Assembly (NCBI RefSeq): GCF_016623465.1
Contig: NZ_JAEDAJ010000001.1
Span: forward strand, 377,953-441,952
Length of the DNA: 64,000 bases
DNA from: Brachybacterium halotolerans
GTDB taxonomy: Bacteria; Actinomycetota; Actinomycetes; Actinomycetales; Dermabacteraceae
Direction of reading: 5' to 3'
Shown here: in pieces, positions 1-7,785 of the stretch
Layout of the letters: the number at the start of each line of letters is the position of its first letter
How positions within the stretch are numbered: position 1 is the stretch's first letter
Program-made: the position numbers and the translations under genes
The notes under the pieces: generated by a model
What the model was told of the DNA's origin: nothing
Seen by the model: the letters and a program-made list of their open reading frames with translations, nothing else
Databases searched by the model: none

Positions 1-102
1 CACGCGGGGATTATGACGCAGTCCACGTTCGCTCCGAGGCTGCCGTGCGGGCCACGGCGACACGGTGTGCACGGCCAGGGATCGCGGGCGTAGCGTGCGC
101 CG

Positions 103-1332
103 GTGACCACTTCGGAGAACACCCCCGCATCGATCCCCTCCTACGCGCAGGAGGCGATCGAGCACCTCCCGGACCTCGTCGCCCTGCGGCGCACCCTGCA
201 CCAGGACCCCGAGCTGGGCCTGGACCTCCCCCGCACCCAGGAGCGCGTGCTCGCGGCCCTGCAGGATCTGGGGCTGCGCATCACCACCGGCGCGTCCCTC
301 AGCAGCATCGTGGCCGTCCTCGAGGGAGGCCGCCCTGGCCCCGTGGTGCTGCTGCGCGCGGATATGGACGCGCTCCCCCTGCAGGAGCGCACGGGCCTTC
401 CCTTCGCCTCCGCCACGGGTCGGATGCACGCCTGCGGGCACGACCTGCACACCTCGGCGCTCGTCGGCGCCGCCCGACTCCTCGCCGCCCATCGCGAGGA
501 GCTCCCCGGCCGGATCGTGTTCATGTTCCAGCCCGGCGAGGAAGGACCCGGCGGGGCCGAGCCGATGATCCGCGAGGGAGTGCTCGAGGCCGCGGGCGAG
601 CGTCCGATCGCCGCCTACGGCATCCATGTGGGCCCGGGGCCCCGTGGCACCTTCATCACGCGTGCGGGCACGGTCATGGCGGGCGCCGCGAACCTGCGCG
701 TGCGCGTGCACGGCGCCGGAGGGCACGGATCCCAGCCCATGCGGGCGATCGACCCGGTCGCGCCGCTCGTCGAGATCGCCGGCTCCCTGCAGACGATGAT
801 CTCGCGACGCTTCTCCTCTGCGGATCCCGTGGTGGCATCGGTGACCACGCTCGAGGCGTCCAGCGCCATCAACGTCATCCCGGACTCCGCGGCCCTCGGG
901 GCGACCGTGCGCACGATGACGGCGGAGTCCGCTGATCGCTTCGGGGAGCTCGTGCGGCAGTTCGCGGAGAACATCGCCCGCGCCCACGGAGCGCGCGCCG
1001 AGGTCGACTGGGAGATCCTCTACCCGGCGACGGTCAACGACGACGCGGAGGAGTCGTTCGCCGTCGCGGAGCTGCGCGAGGCATTCGGCCCGGCGCGCGT
1101 GCACGAGTCGCCCCAGCCGCTGATGGGCTCCGAGGACTTCTCCTACGTGCTGCAGGAGGTGCCCGGGTGCTTCGTGTTCCTGCTGTGCTCTCCCGACGAG
1201 CTGCCCGAGGGGGAGCTCGCGGTCAACCACTCCCCGGAGATGCTCTTCGACGACTCGGTGCTGGCCGACCAGTCGGCGGCGCTCGCCTCTCTCGCTCACG
1301 GCCGGCTGCGGAAGGCCGACGCCGGCTCCTGA
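103..1332 (+). CDS. M20D-family metal-dependent amidohydrolase
   Basis: This 409-residue protein has the layout of the M20D group (hippurate or IAA-amino-acid hydrolase-like), which cleaves N-acyl amino acids or similar amides with two bound metals. Visible motifs are DMDALP (residues 87-92), HACGHD (109-114), PGEEG (144-148) and GSEDFS near the C-terminus. They supply the Asp, Cys, His and Glu ligands known for the family. There is no signal peptide, so it is probably cytosolic. The GTG start has no ribosome-binding site but lies 6 bases after TAGCGT (91-96), so it is probably leaderless. It converges with the nucleoside transporter on a hairpin. The family is clear; the substrate cannot be told from sequence. 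Confidence 0.88.
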   Translation: MTTSENTPASIPSYAQEAIEHLPDLVALRRTLHQDPELGLDLPRTQERVLAALQDLGLRITTGASLSSIVAVLEGGRPGPVVLLRADMDALPLQERTGLPFASATGRMHACGHDLHTSALVGAARLLAAHREELPGRIVFMFQPGEEGPGGAEPMIREGVLEAAGERPIAAYGIHVGPGPRGTFITRAGTVMAGAANLRVRVHGAGGHGSQPMRAIDPVAPLVEIAGSLQTMISRRFSSADPVVASVTTLEASSAINVIPDSAALGATVRTMTAESADRFGELVRQFAENIARAHGARAEVDWEILYPATVNDDAEESFAVAELREAFGPARVHESPQPLMGSEDFSYVLQEVPGCFVFLLCSPDELPEGELAVNHSPEMLFDDSVLADQSAALASLAHGRLRKADAGS

Positions 1333-1352
1333 ACCGGCGACCGGGCCTCCCC

Positions 1353-1385
1353 GGTGGTCGGGATCAGACGATGATCCCGACCACC
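1353..1385. terminator. Bidirectional hairpin terminator
   Basis: A perfect 14-bp stem (1353-1366 with 1372-1385) and a 5-base loop sit between two convergent genes. The hairpin overlaps the stop codon and last codons of the nucleoside transporter gene. There is no clear T-run, as is usual in high-GC actinobacteria. Confidence 0.7.
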
Positions 1386-2572
1386 GTGGCGCTCACGAAG
1401 GACACCAGGGTCGCGCCGTAGAGGAGGCGCAGACCGAAGCGGGCGATCGTCTCGCCCTGCTCGGGAGCCAGCGACTTCGCGGCTCCGGCGATGATGCCGA
1501 TCGAGCTGAAGTTCGCGAAGGAGACGAGGAAGGTCTGGGCGATGGCCGTGGCCCGCGCGGACAGCTCGAGCTTGCCGCCGGGGTTCGCGTCGGTGAACGA
1601 GAGCATGGCCACGAACTCGTTGGAGATGAGCTTCGTGGCCATCAGCCGGCCGACGTCCACCGACTCCGAGACCGGCACGCCCGTGAGCACGGCCAGTGGC
1701 GCGAAGACGTAGCCGAGCAGCTGCTGGAAGCTGATGCCCAGGACGGAGTCGAAGATCCCGTTCAGGATCGCCATCAGCGCCACGAAGCCCACGAGCATCG
1801 CGACCACCGAAAGCACCACCTTGCCGCCGTCGGTGATGTACTCCCCCAGCACCTGGAAGAAGGACTGCTTCGAGTGCTCGGGCTCGACGATCACGTCCTC
1901 CTCCTCGGTGAGCGTGTAGGGGTTCAGGAGCGAGACGATGATGAAGGCCCCGAAGAGGTTCAGCACGATCGCGGCGACCACGTACCGCGGCTCGATCATC
2001 GTCATGTACGCGCCGACGATCGACATCGACACCGTGGACATCGCCGAGGCCGCGATCGTGTAGAGGCGGTGCTCGGGCAGCGTGGGCAGGATGCGCTTGA
2101 TCGCGATGAGGTTCTCCGACTGCCCGATCATCGCCGAGGAGACCGCGTTGAACGACTCGAGCTTGCCCAGGCCCGTCACCTTCGACAGGACCAGGCCGAC
2201 GCCCCGGATCACCAGCGGCAGGATTCGCAGGTACTGCAGGATGCCGATGAGCGCGGAGATCACGATGATGGGCATGAGCGAGGTGAAGATGAAGGGGCCG
2301 CTGCCGTCCGCCTCGACGTCGACGAGCCCGCCGAACACGAAGCTCACGCCCTCGCGCGCATATCCGAGCAGGGTCTCGAAGACCGCGGCGATCACGGAGA
2401 TGACCGCCTGCCCCACGCCGGTGCGGAGCATCAGCAGACCGAGCACGAACTGCAGCGCGAGCATGATCCCGATGTAGGGGGCCTTCTTCTTCAGCATCCC
2501 CACGTCGCGGGAGGGCAGGAAGGCGAGCGCGAGGAAGACGATGAGTCCGGCGATGCCGACGAGGACGTGCAT
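1364..2572 (-). CDS. nupC: Concentrative nucleoside transporter (CNT/NupC family)
   Basis: This 402-residue polytopic membrane protein should import nucleosides by H+ or Na+ symport. Recognition rests on the CNT-type core: the gate-domain stretch SLMPIIVISALIGIL near residue 105, the GQSEN motif (GQSENLIAIKR) near residue 150 that forms part of the nucleoside site in the family, and the later PYTL segment. The length fits the compact bacterial CNTs. The gene stands alone, with 138 bases between its start and the tRNA gene. The ribosome-binding site is weak. The exact nucleoside preference is not visible. Confidence 0.88.
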   Translation of the reverse strand: MHVLVGIAGLIVFLALAFLPSRDVGMLKKKAPYIGIMLALQFVLGLLMLRTGVGQAVISVIAAVFETLLGYAREGVSFVFGGLVDVEADGSGPFIFTSLMPIIVISALIGILQYLRILPLVIRGVGLVLSKVTGLGKLESFNAVSSAMIGQSENLIAIKRILPTLPEHRLYTIAASAMSTVSMSIVGAYMTMIEPRYVVAAIVLNLFGAFIIVSLLNPYTLTEEEDVIVEPEHSKQSFFQVLGEYITDGGKVVLSVVAMLVGFVALMAILNGIFDSVLGISFQQLLGYVFAPLAVLTGVPVSESVDVGRLMATKLISNEFVAMLSFTDANPGGKLELSARATAIAQTFLVSFANFSSIGIIAGAAKSLAPEQGETIARFGLRLLYGATLVSFVSATVVGIIV

Positions 2573-2710
2573 GAGGGTCCGATCCCTGGGAGGCGGTGGC
2601 CGCCAGGCACCCTACTCGCACCGCGCGCGGAGCGGCATTCCAGGAATCGAGGCGCTGGGACGGTGGACGGGCGCGCGGCGCGGAGACGATATGCTCGCTC
2701 CCGTTGTCAG

Positions 2711-2784
2711 GGGCCAGTAGCTCAGCCGGTCAGAGCAGCGGACTCATAATCCGTCGGTCGCGGGTTCAAGCCCCGCCTGGCCTA
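2711..2784 (+). tRNA. tRNA, anticodon CAT (elongator Met, or Ile2)
   Basis: The 74-base cloverleaf has a 7-bp acceptor stem with a terminal G-T pair, a GCTC/GAGC D stem, anticodon stem GCGGA/TCCGT with loop CTCATAA, T arm GCGGG-TTCAAGC-CCCGC and discriminator A. CCA is not encoded. Anticodon CAT could be methionine or the lysidine-modified Ile2. C4-G69 and the U12-A23 pair would suit Ile2, but G29-C41 does not, so identity is left open. It is not obviously an initiator tRNA, because 1-72 can wobble-pair and the anticodon stem lacks three G-C pairs next to the loop. The element at 2750-10444 is integrated in its 3' half. Confidence 0.93.
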
Positions 2785-2787
2785 CTT
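2750..2787 (+). repeat. attL core (left 38-bp direct repeat)
   Basis: It starts in the 3' strand of the anticodon stem and ends 3 bases past the tRNA discriminator. It matches 10407-10444 perfectly. After one mismatch, seven more bases (ACCAGCG) also match. Confidence 0.92.
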
Positions 2788-2820
2788 GACCAGCGCAGAC
2801 GTTCTCAGCGCCTCGCTCGG

Positions 2821-2845
2821 TCTGTGTTTACTCTGTGTTCTGCTC
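2821..2845 (+). repeat. Left arm-type repeat (probable integrase arm site)
   Basis: This 25-bp sequence begins TCTGTGTTTACTC and lies between attL and the integrase stop codon. It matches 10269-10293 near attR at 22 of 25 positions in the same orientation. Arm-type integrase sites typically flank att cores in this way; binding is inferred. Confidence 0.6.
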
Positions 2846-2859
2846 GGCACGAGGGCGCA

Positions 2860-4146
2860 TCAGGCGCTCGGCAGAGCCAGCCGGTCAGCCACCTCGAGCA
2901 CCTGCATTGGCACGGTGGCGCGGTCGCTGTAGGTGGCAGCGTTGACCGCTTCGGTGTGTCCCAGGAACCGCGCCGCCGTCACTGCCGGGACGCCCCGCTG
3001 CTTCAGTCGCACCGAGAGTGTGTGTCGCAGCCCGTGGTACGTGAGCCACGGAAAGCCTGCCCCGTCCAGCGCAGTGCGCACGTCCTTGTTGACGTTGTCG
3101 ACGTTGGGGATGCGCCCCTTCGGACTCAGGAACACGTGGGCATCCCGGATCTTCTGCACCTCGCGGTCGCGGTGCTTCGGCATCATCGCCCGCTCGTCTC
3201 GACGCCGACGCAGCATGTCGATCACGTCTTGGTGTACCAGGGGGATGGTGCGACGGCTCGCAGCAGACTTCGGCGTCCCGTGCCAGATGATCCCCTGGCC
3301 CTTCACTGGCTGGAGAGTGCCGGCGACAGTGAGTGTCGGGTGCTCGGACTCGAGGTCCAGATCCTCCCATCGGAGGGAGACGGCCTCGGCGATGCGCAGC
3401 CCTTGGTACGTCCCCAGCAGAAGAAGGTCGGCGATGCCCTTCCGGGCGGCGTCGGGGTCGGCGTAGACCTTCCGCAGCAGAGTGCTCGACTCCTCCTCGG
3501 TGAGGACACGGGACGTGTCGTGCGCAGCGCCGTTGCTGTGCGTCCGCCCCTTCGGCTTCTCCAGCTCGAGCGGCTCCATCAGGCGAACGGGGTTCACTGT
3601 TACCGCCCCAGCGAGGACGGCCTCGCGGAAGACGGCAGACCAGATCGCCTTAGCGTGGTGGACATGCGAGGCCATACCCTCCTCCCCCATCGCTTGCGCT
3701 TCGCGCATGAGGTCCAGCGGGGTGATGTCTGCCAGCGCCATGCCTGAGATGAGCGACGACTCGCGCAGTACGTAGCTGTTGACCACCTGCCGGTAGGTGC
3801 GCACCGTCGACGGAGACCGCTTCGGCTTGCCAGCCTCGAGGCCCTCGAGGTACTGCCGCACGCCCTGCTCGAGGGTCCGCCGGCCTAGCTCGGGTGCAGC
3901 AGACTTCGTCGTCTCCTGCTCCATCCGCACAGAGATCCTCGTCCTCGCTCGCTCCTTCGCCGTGTCCTCGGCAGAGAGCGGACGGGGGCGCTTGGCCTTG
4001 CCGTCTTGGTAGAGCACGGTTGCCCTCCACCTCGAGGGCCGCAGCTTCTCAGCCTTGACCGTCTCCTCCTTGACCCATCGTCCTTCGACCAGCCCGGAGA
4101 GCTTCACCTCTCCGAACTCCCCACGTGCTAGCGCCCTGCGTGCCAT
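2860..4146 (-). CDS. int: Tyrosine recombinase / phage-type integrase
   Basis: This 428-residue site-specific recombinase should insert and excise the element at the neighbouring CAT tRNA. An Arg/Lys-rich AP2-like arm-binding N-terminus (about 1-85) is followed by a SAM-like core-binding domain (about 90-195) and a catalytic domain with R251 (GLRIAEA), K293 (TPKSAASRR), H371 and R374 (HGLRHT), H397 (FLGHTE) and nucleophile Y406 (TYSDR). All catalytic residues are present, so it looks intact. The ATG has a GAGGAG site upstream. It lies 25 bases after the small CDCxGC gene and probably shares its promoter at 4353-4381. Confidence 0.96.
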   Translation of the reverse strand: MARRALARGEFGEVKLSGLVEGRWVKEETVKAEKLRPSRWRATVLYQDGKAKRPRPLSAEDTAKERARTRISVRMEQETTKSAAPELGRRTLEQGVRQYLEGLEAGKPKRSPSTVRTYRQVVNSYVLRESSLISGMALADITPLDLMREAQAMGEEGMASHVHHAKAIWSAVFREAVLAGAVTVNPVRLMEPLELEKPKGRTHSNGAAHDTSRVLTEEESSTLLRKVYADPDAARKGIADLLLLGTYQGLRIAEAVSLRWEDLDLESEHPTLTVAGTLQPVKGQGIIWHGTPKSAASRRTIPLVHQDVIDMLRRRRDERAMMPKHRDREVQKIRDAHVFLSPKGRIPNVDNVNKDVRTALDGAGFPWLTYHGLRHTLSVRLKQRGVPAVTAARFLGHTEAVNAATYSDRATVPMQVLEVADRLALPSA

Positions 4147-4171
4147 GTCGTCCTACTCCTCGTGCGCCGTA

Positions 4172-4321
4172 TCAGGCAGCGCTGCTCGTGCCGTCGGCGA
4201 TGTCTGCCAGCTCTTCGCGTCGATCTGTCGGCAGCCAGTCGGATGCCAGGCAGCCCCTGCAGTCGCACTCGCGGGCGTCCTGCCGGGCCTTGGCGATGAT
4301 CCGCTGATCGTTGGTGTCCAT
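4172..4321 (-). CDS. Small CDCxGC-motif protein upstream of integrase
   Basis: This 49-residue protein was started at the ATG preceded by a strong AAGGAGA site with 4 bases of spacing; a longer reading frame exists without such a site. It carries ECDCRGCLASDW at about residues 18-29, a compact three-Cys cluster that could bind zinc or another metal, followed by an acidic tail. It comes just before int in the same transcript, so a role in recombination or its control is possible. I do not recognise a family. The same CDCxGCL motif appears in the protein at the other end of the element. Confidence 0.65.
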   Translation of the reverse strand: MDTNDQRIIAKARQDARECDCRGCLASDWLPTDRREELADIADGTSSAA

Positions 4322-4352
4322 GTCGTCTCCTTCATCGGGTGCTGATGGAGGC

Positions 4353-4381
4353 ACCGTACACCAATACACAGACTTTGTCAC
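4353..4381 (-). promoter_or_regulatory. Promoter of the integrase operon
   Basis: Read on the minus strand, GTGACA (-35) and TACGGT (-10) are 17 bases apart, upstream of the small CDCxGC gene. The spacer holds an ACACAGA/TCTGTGT motif shared with the arm-type repeats at both element ends, so integrase could bind its own promoter. Confidence 0.5.
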
Positions 4382-4538
4382 CGGGTTCTAAGCCGCGTCA
4401 TCCCAGCGCACGCCGGCAACGGAGCATCACAGCAGACCCCTGGGGTATGAACCCTCGAGCGAGAATCCACTTCCCCCGCCCGGTCACAGCCGGCCCGCAG
4501 GTGTACGGGTTCCAGTAGGCCCGAGTCTCGGGAGATTT

Positions 4539-5150
4539 CTACTCCTCGGGAGGCTTTGGCGACGGCGGTTCCAAGCCAAGTTCCGCTAAGAACTGCGAAC
4601 TCTCGTCGACGTACTTTCGTTGCTTGGTCCACCTCCACAGCACGCGCGGCAACCAACGGCGCTGGCTATCCTTGAAGCCCAGGTGCACTTGGTAGTACTT
4701 GTCGAACTTCTCCAGCTCTTCGTAAGCCGACTTGAGCATCGTGATGTTGCCTAGTGGCTTCTCGCCGGCGATGAAGCAGCGGCCGCGTAGGTACCCCAGG
4801 TACATGGCGGTCCTGCCGATGTGGGAGCGATGCTTCACCACGTAAGGGAGCCCGAGCCCCGAAAGGGCTCGAGAGGCAGCATCCGTCGCAGCGTCAAGCT
4901 CCGAGATCGCACTCTTTGCGAACTCGTGCAGCCTGGGGTTGCGAGCCAGGAAGTCATCGCTGGGGAGCGCTCCCGCGAGTTGTCCCACTCGCTGCATGGC
5001 GAGTGTGAACGCGTCGACCGCAGCCCGGTTCTGAAGCAGTCGCACCTTGCGAGCTTCGAGGCGAGGCTTCGCCAGGTACTCAACCAACAGTGTGCCGACG
5101 ACGGCGACAACGATCGGCGTAACGATGCTTCGCCAAAAGAAGTGATCCAT
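4539..5150 (-). CDS. One-pass membrane protein, element cargo of unknown function
   Basis: This 203-residue protein has an N-terminal hydrophobic segment (IVTPIVVAVVGTLLVEYL, about residues 9-26) followed by a charged, helical cytosolic part (LEARKVRLLQNRAAVDAF onward) and a Pro-rich acidic tail. I recognise no known domain. Its start has no ribosome-binding site but lies 6 bases after TACAGT (5157-5162), so it is likely transcribed leaderless from its own promoter. This suits a gene expressed while the element is dormant. Such cargo genes often affect superinfection or host fitness, but nothing here shows which. Confidence 0.75.
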   Translation of the reverse strand: MDHFFWRSIVTPIVVAVVGTLLVEYLAKPRLEARKVRLLQNRAAVDAFTLAMQRVGQLAGALPSDDFLARNPRLHEFAKSAISELDAATDAASRALSGLGLPYVVKHRSHIGRTAMYLGYLRGRCFIAGEKPLGNITMLKSAYEELEKFDKYYQVHLGFKDSQRRWLPRVLWRWTKQRKYVDESSQFLAELGLEPPSPKPPEE

Positions 5151-5156
5151 CGGCGC

Positions 5157-5162
5157 ACTGTA
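5157..5162 (-). promoter_or_regulatory. Leaderless -10 element of the membrane cargo gene
   Basis: On the minus strand TACAGT stands 6 bases before the ATG at 5150, the same spacing as several other leaderless starts in the window. No good -35 is visible. Confidence 0.5.
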
Positions 5163-5300
5163 GCCGCCCTAGCGGACTGGGTGCCCATGCGCACAGCGCG
5201 CCGCGCAGAGCTAGGAGAGGTCAAAACAGGCCTACCCCTCCCCGGGCACCCCGGACCCTAGTTCTCGTCTCCAGTGCTCGCCCCTCGCACTGTCTGAGCG

Positions 5301-5417
5301 ATGTTCTGCTCCCACTGCAAGCTAGTAGGTTTCGAGCCGGGAGAGCGTCTACCCCACTACGGGTGCCCCTCGGGCATCACGCTTCACGAAACGCACTGGT
5401 GGACTGTAGACAACTGA
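5301..5417 (+). CDS. Possible 38-residue Cys-rich microprotein
   Basis: A short frame on the plus strand starts MFCSHCKLVGFEPGE and ends HETHWWTVDN. It holds a CxxC pair, a third Cys and several His, giving it the look of a very small metal-binding protein rather than random translation. The ribosome-binding site is poor and the frame is opposite to its neighbours. It occupies an otherwise empty 300-base gap between the membrane protein and the HNH operon. I do not recognise it. Confidence 0.33.
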   Translation: MFCSHCKLVGFEPGERLPHYGCPSGITLHETHWWTVDN

Positions 5418-5457
5418 GTGTCTCGAGGGTCTCGAGGCTCCCAGCAGACGACAGAAA

Positions 5458-5494
5458 GCGCCCCTGCCCCGACGTGATGTCAGGACAGGGGCGC
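5458..5494 (-). terminator. Terminator of the HNH operon
   Basis: A 9-bp G/C stem (5458-5466 with 5486-5494) is followed on the minus strand by TTTCTGT. It lies 25 bases past the HNH endonuclease stop codon, so it probably ends that transcript. Confidence 0.7.
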
Positions 5495-5519
5495 TGTCTG
5501 TTGCAGGTGCAGCGGACGG

Positions 5520-6101
5520 TCAGCCGGCGAGTGCTCGCGCGTCGGCGATCAGAGCCTCGGTGTCAGCGATGATCTGATCCCGTTCGGCGATCAGCTCTCG
5601 CCGGATCTTGGCTCCGACCTTGCCGGCGTAGTTATCCTTCTCGCAAGAAGGACGGACGTTCTCGAGGCTGTGGTGACCTCCGTCCTGCACGGCCACGGGG
5701 AAGTGGTCCAGATGTTCCCACGGACCGCCGCAGTGGAAGCACTGATCTCCCCAGCGGGCCGCAACGTCTGAGCGATCGAACATCTCCACTGCGGGCTCAT
5801 GGCCGGCTCGACGTGCCCGGCGCCGGTACTCCATCCGCCAGTGGTTCGCCTCGACCCTGTCCCGGTTCTGCTCGCGCCACGCCTTGCCGGTCGCGGCGAC
5901 CTGCTCCGGGTGAGCATCTCGCCATGCCCGAGATGCTGCTCGGACCTTGGCGGGATCCTCGGCGTAGCGCCGCCGGGCGTACTCGGCCGCGCACTCTCGA
6001 CAGTTCGGACGCCTCCCGTCCTTCGCCTTTCGGTTCCGATGAAACTCTTCGAGCGGCTTCACGATGGAGCACTTCGTGCACCTCTTGGTTTCCTCGCTCA
6101 T
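5520..6101 (-). CDS. HNH endonuclease, phage type
   Basis: This 193-residue protein has an N-terminal CxxC...CxxC zinc module (C8, C11, C34, C37), a basic helical linker rich in Arg/Ala, and an HNH nuclease module with C121xxC124, H130, D132-H133, N148 and C153. Family knowledge says the His-Asp-His/Asn residues coordinate a metal that cuts DNA. The start overlaps the upstream stop by four bases (ATGA), so it is translationally coupled to the unknown protein before it. In phages such nucleases often sit near terminase genes and help cut DNA for packaging, but no terminase is seen here. Nuclease assignment is firm; the biological job is not. Confidence 0.88.
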   Translation of the reverse strand: MSEETKRCTKCSIVKPLEEFHRNRKAKDGRRPNCRECAAEYARRRYAEDPAKVRAASRAWRDAHPEQVAATGKAWREQNRDRVEANHWRMEYRRRARRAGHEPAVEMFDRSDVAARWGDQCFHCGGPWEHLDHFPVAVQDGGHHSLENVRPSCEKDNYAGKVGAKIRRELIAERDQIIADTEALIADARALAG

Positions 6102-6718
6102 CGCCGGCCGTTCGCCGTGATGTCGAACCGGAGGCGGTAGCGGATCTTCTCCGCCTTCAGACCCGACGGGAGATCGGCAAAGCCGGCACCTGCTCCCAGC
6201 GTTGCCCCGGTGATGCTCACGTCGCCGACGGAGAGGTCCACGGAGCCGAAACGCAGGGTGCCATCTTCGGGTGCGTAGTGGGACTCCGATGCAGGGATCG
6301 TCTCGCCGAGACGGAGGATGTCCCGAGCCAGAGGTGCGATGGGCTCGAGGCGCTCGTGCTTCGCAGGGTCGCGGTAGCAGACAGCCTCGAGGATGAGGAC
6401 GTACTCGCCGAGGCCCGGCAGCGCGTCCACGGGGTCGTGCGCGATGTTCACCTTCGAGGCGACGAGCCGCCGGCGGAGAAGGTGGACGGGGGACACATGG
6501 CCCGTGGGGTCGAACGGGAAGAGGTCCACGTCTCCATCTGCTCCTCGGAGGATCTGCTCAGCGAGAGTGAGGACATCAGCCCTCTGATCCCCGGTGAGAG
6601 TGTCCTCGTCGAACGAGACGATGGCGGCGAGAGGGGAAGCGGTGGTGGTGGTGCTCATGGTGTTCTGCTCTTTCGTGATGGTGCCGTCGTGTTCGGTGGT
6701 GTCTTCGATCAGCGCCAC
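6098..6718 (-). CDS. Unknown element protein coupled to HNH endonuclease
   Basis: I do not recognise this 206-residue protein. The frame opens with a GTG that overlaps the upstream stop codon. An internal ATG at 6658 (MSTTTTASPL) is a second possible start. The N-terminus is Thr/Glu-rich, the middle helical and acidic, and the C-terminal third (GTLRFGSVDLSVGDVSITG) looks beta-rich with alternating hydrophobics, perhaps a small beta-sandwich. There is no signal peptide or membrane segment. It lies in the middle of a three-gene coupled operon ending in the HNH nuclease. Confidence 0.72.
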   Translation of the reverse strand: MALIEDTTEHDGTITKEQNTMSTTTTASPLAAIVSFDEDTLTGDQRADVLTLAEQILRGADGDVDLFPFDPTGHVSPVHLLRRRLVASKVNIAHDPVDALPGLGEYVLILEAVCYRDPAKHERLEPIAPLARDILRLGETIPASESHYAPEDGTLRFGSVDLSVGDVSITGATLGAGAGFADLPSGLKAEKIRYRLRFDITANGRR

Positions 6719-7401
6719 GCCTGCCCCAGGTAGTCGGCCTCGCGGCTCTGGGCAATGTGGCGGCGCACTCCGGCGTCGCCCTTGGAGACGACATCGCCGA
6801 CCACCGTCGATGCCGACTGGTCTCGGTACTCGTCACCGTCAGCGAGGACGGCAGTGATGTTCCCGCTGTGGGAGTCGTAGGGTCGAGCGACCCGAACCTG
6901 CACCCGGTGCAGAGGATCCGTCACCCCCTCGACCAGACCAACGGCCCGGGCCTTGGTGGCGATGGAGTTGTACGCCGTGGACCACTCGTCCGTGGCACTC
7001 TTCAGCTCCTCGATCCCGGCGAGTATCTTCTCCTCGGCGAGAGAGCGATCATGGGTGAACCTGTCCCATGCGGCAGGGAGTGAACCCGCCCCGTCGGCTC
7101 CGAGGGAGGCCAGCTCCAGGGCGGTGATGCTCTGCTCGGCGATCCCCTTCACCCGCTCGAGGTGCTCGAGGCGCTCATGCTTCCTGGGAAGGTGCTCCTC
7201 CTCCAGCTCAGAGAGTCGCTCGACATCGGCGAGGATGGAGCCGGCCTCGATGTCAGCGAGGATCTGATCCCGTTCTCCCTCGAGCTTGTCCACCTCAGCC
7301 GCGACAGCGGCGAGGGCGTCCTCGGCTTCGGCGAGGGACTGATGCGCCGCGTCAGCGGCGCTAGGGGTCTTGGACTTCTGGGTCTTCGATGAAGTAGACA
7401 T
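6709..7401 (-). CDS. Unknown coiled-coil element protein, first of the HNH operon
   Basis: This 230-residue protein has a Ser/Thr/Lys-rich N-terminus, then a long charged helical stretch with heptad-like Leu spacing (about residues 20-95, EVDKLEGERDQILADIEAG and further) that predicts a coiled coil. A second helical part and a C-terminal domain rich in Gly/Asp follow. I recognise no family. The ATG follows a GAGGAG site after a 384-base control region with repeats. Its operon mates are another unknown protein and an HNH nuclease. A structural or scaffold role is conceivable but not shown. Confidence 0.78.
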   Translation of the reverse strand: MSTSSKTQKSKTPSAADAAHQSLAEAEDALAAVAAEVDKLEGERDQILADIEAGSILADVERLSELEEEHLPRKHERLEHLERVKGIAEQSITALELASLGADGAGSLPAAWDRFTHDRSLAEEKILAGIEELKSATDEWSTAYNSIATKARAVGLVEGVTDPLHRVQVRVARPYDSHSGNITAVLADGDEYRDQSASTVVGDVVSKGDAGVRRHIAQSREADYLGQAWR

Positions 7402-7785
7402 CTTGAACTCCTCTTCGTTGGTGGGCCGCTTCGCGGCCCTTTAGGCGCAACGAGTAGGAGAGGTTCTCCTCTTCGACTCCTCGTTGCAGTGGGTCTAGAA
7501 CTCCGATGGCCGACAGGCCAGGGAGCGCTTGGGCTCTTGGGAACTAGGGATCCTTGAACCCCTAGAACTCTTGTCCTCGTTGCACCTCGAACTAGAACTC
7601 CCGATGGCCGGTAGGCCAGGGGACGCTTGGGCTCTTGGGATCTAGGGATCCTTGGTCAAGCTGTCCATCTCTCCTCTTCGTTGCCCTATAGATAGTGGAC
7701 ATATCTCTGACCTGCACTGTTACCCGTGAAAGCGCATGGATACCTTGCGGATTTCTGCTCGTTTGGCAACAGACGGCAACAAGAT
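7402..7785 (-). promoter_or_regulatory. Repeat-rich control region upstream of the HNH operon
   Basis: This 384-base non-coding stretch has two diverged copies of a ~65-bp sequence, four direct copies of GCAACGA(A/G)GA(G/C)-like text on the minus strand, an 8-bp inverted repeat GCAACGAG...CTCGTTGC (7447-7454 with 7480-7487), a GGGCCGC hairpin (7423-7439) just before the ribosome-binding site, and a GATA...TATC inverted repeat at 7690-7706. One copy of the leader motif (about 7670-7682) has a perfect ribosome-binding site and an ATG that opens only an 8-codon frame. It probably holds promoters and operators for the downstream operon. Confidence 0.6.
7494..7656. repeat. Two diverged ~65-bp direct repeats, 98 bp apart
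   Basis: Copies at 7494-7558 and 7592-7656 share CTAGAACTC, CGATGGCCG, AGGCCAGGG, CGCTTGGGCTCTTGGGA and CTAGGGATCCTTG in the same order. A partial third start (CTAGAACTC at 7562-7570) lies between them. The base composition is visibly less G/C-rich than the flanking genes. Confidence 0.85.

Noticed and set aside
45..935. 296-codon plus-strand frame at the left edge
   Set aside because: It overlaps the M20 amidohydrolase in another frame and is Arg/Pro/Gly-rich without motifs.
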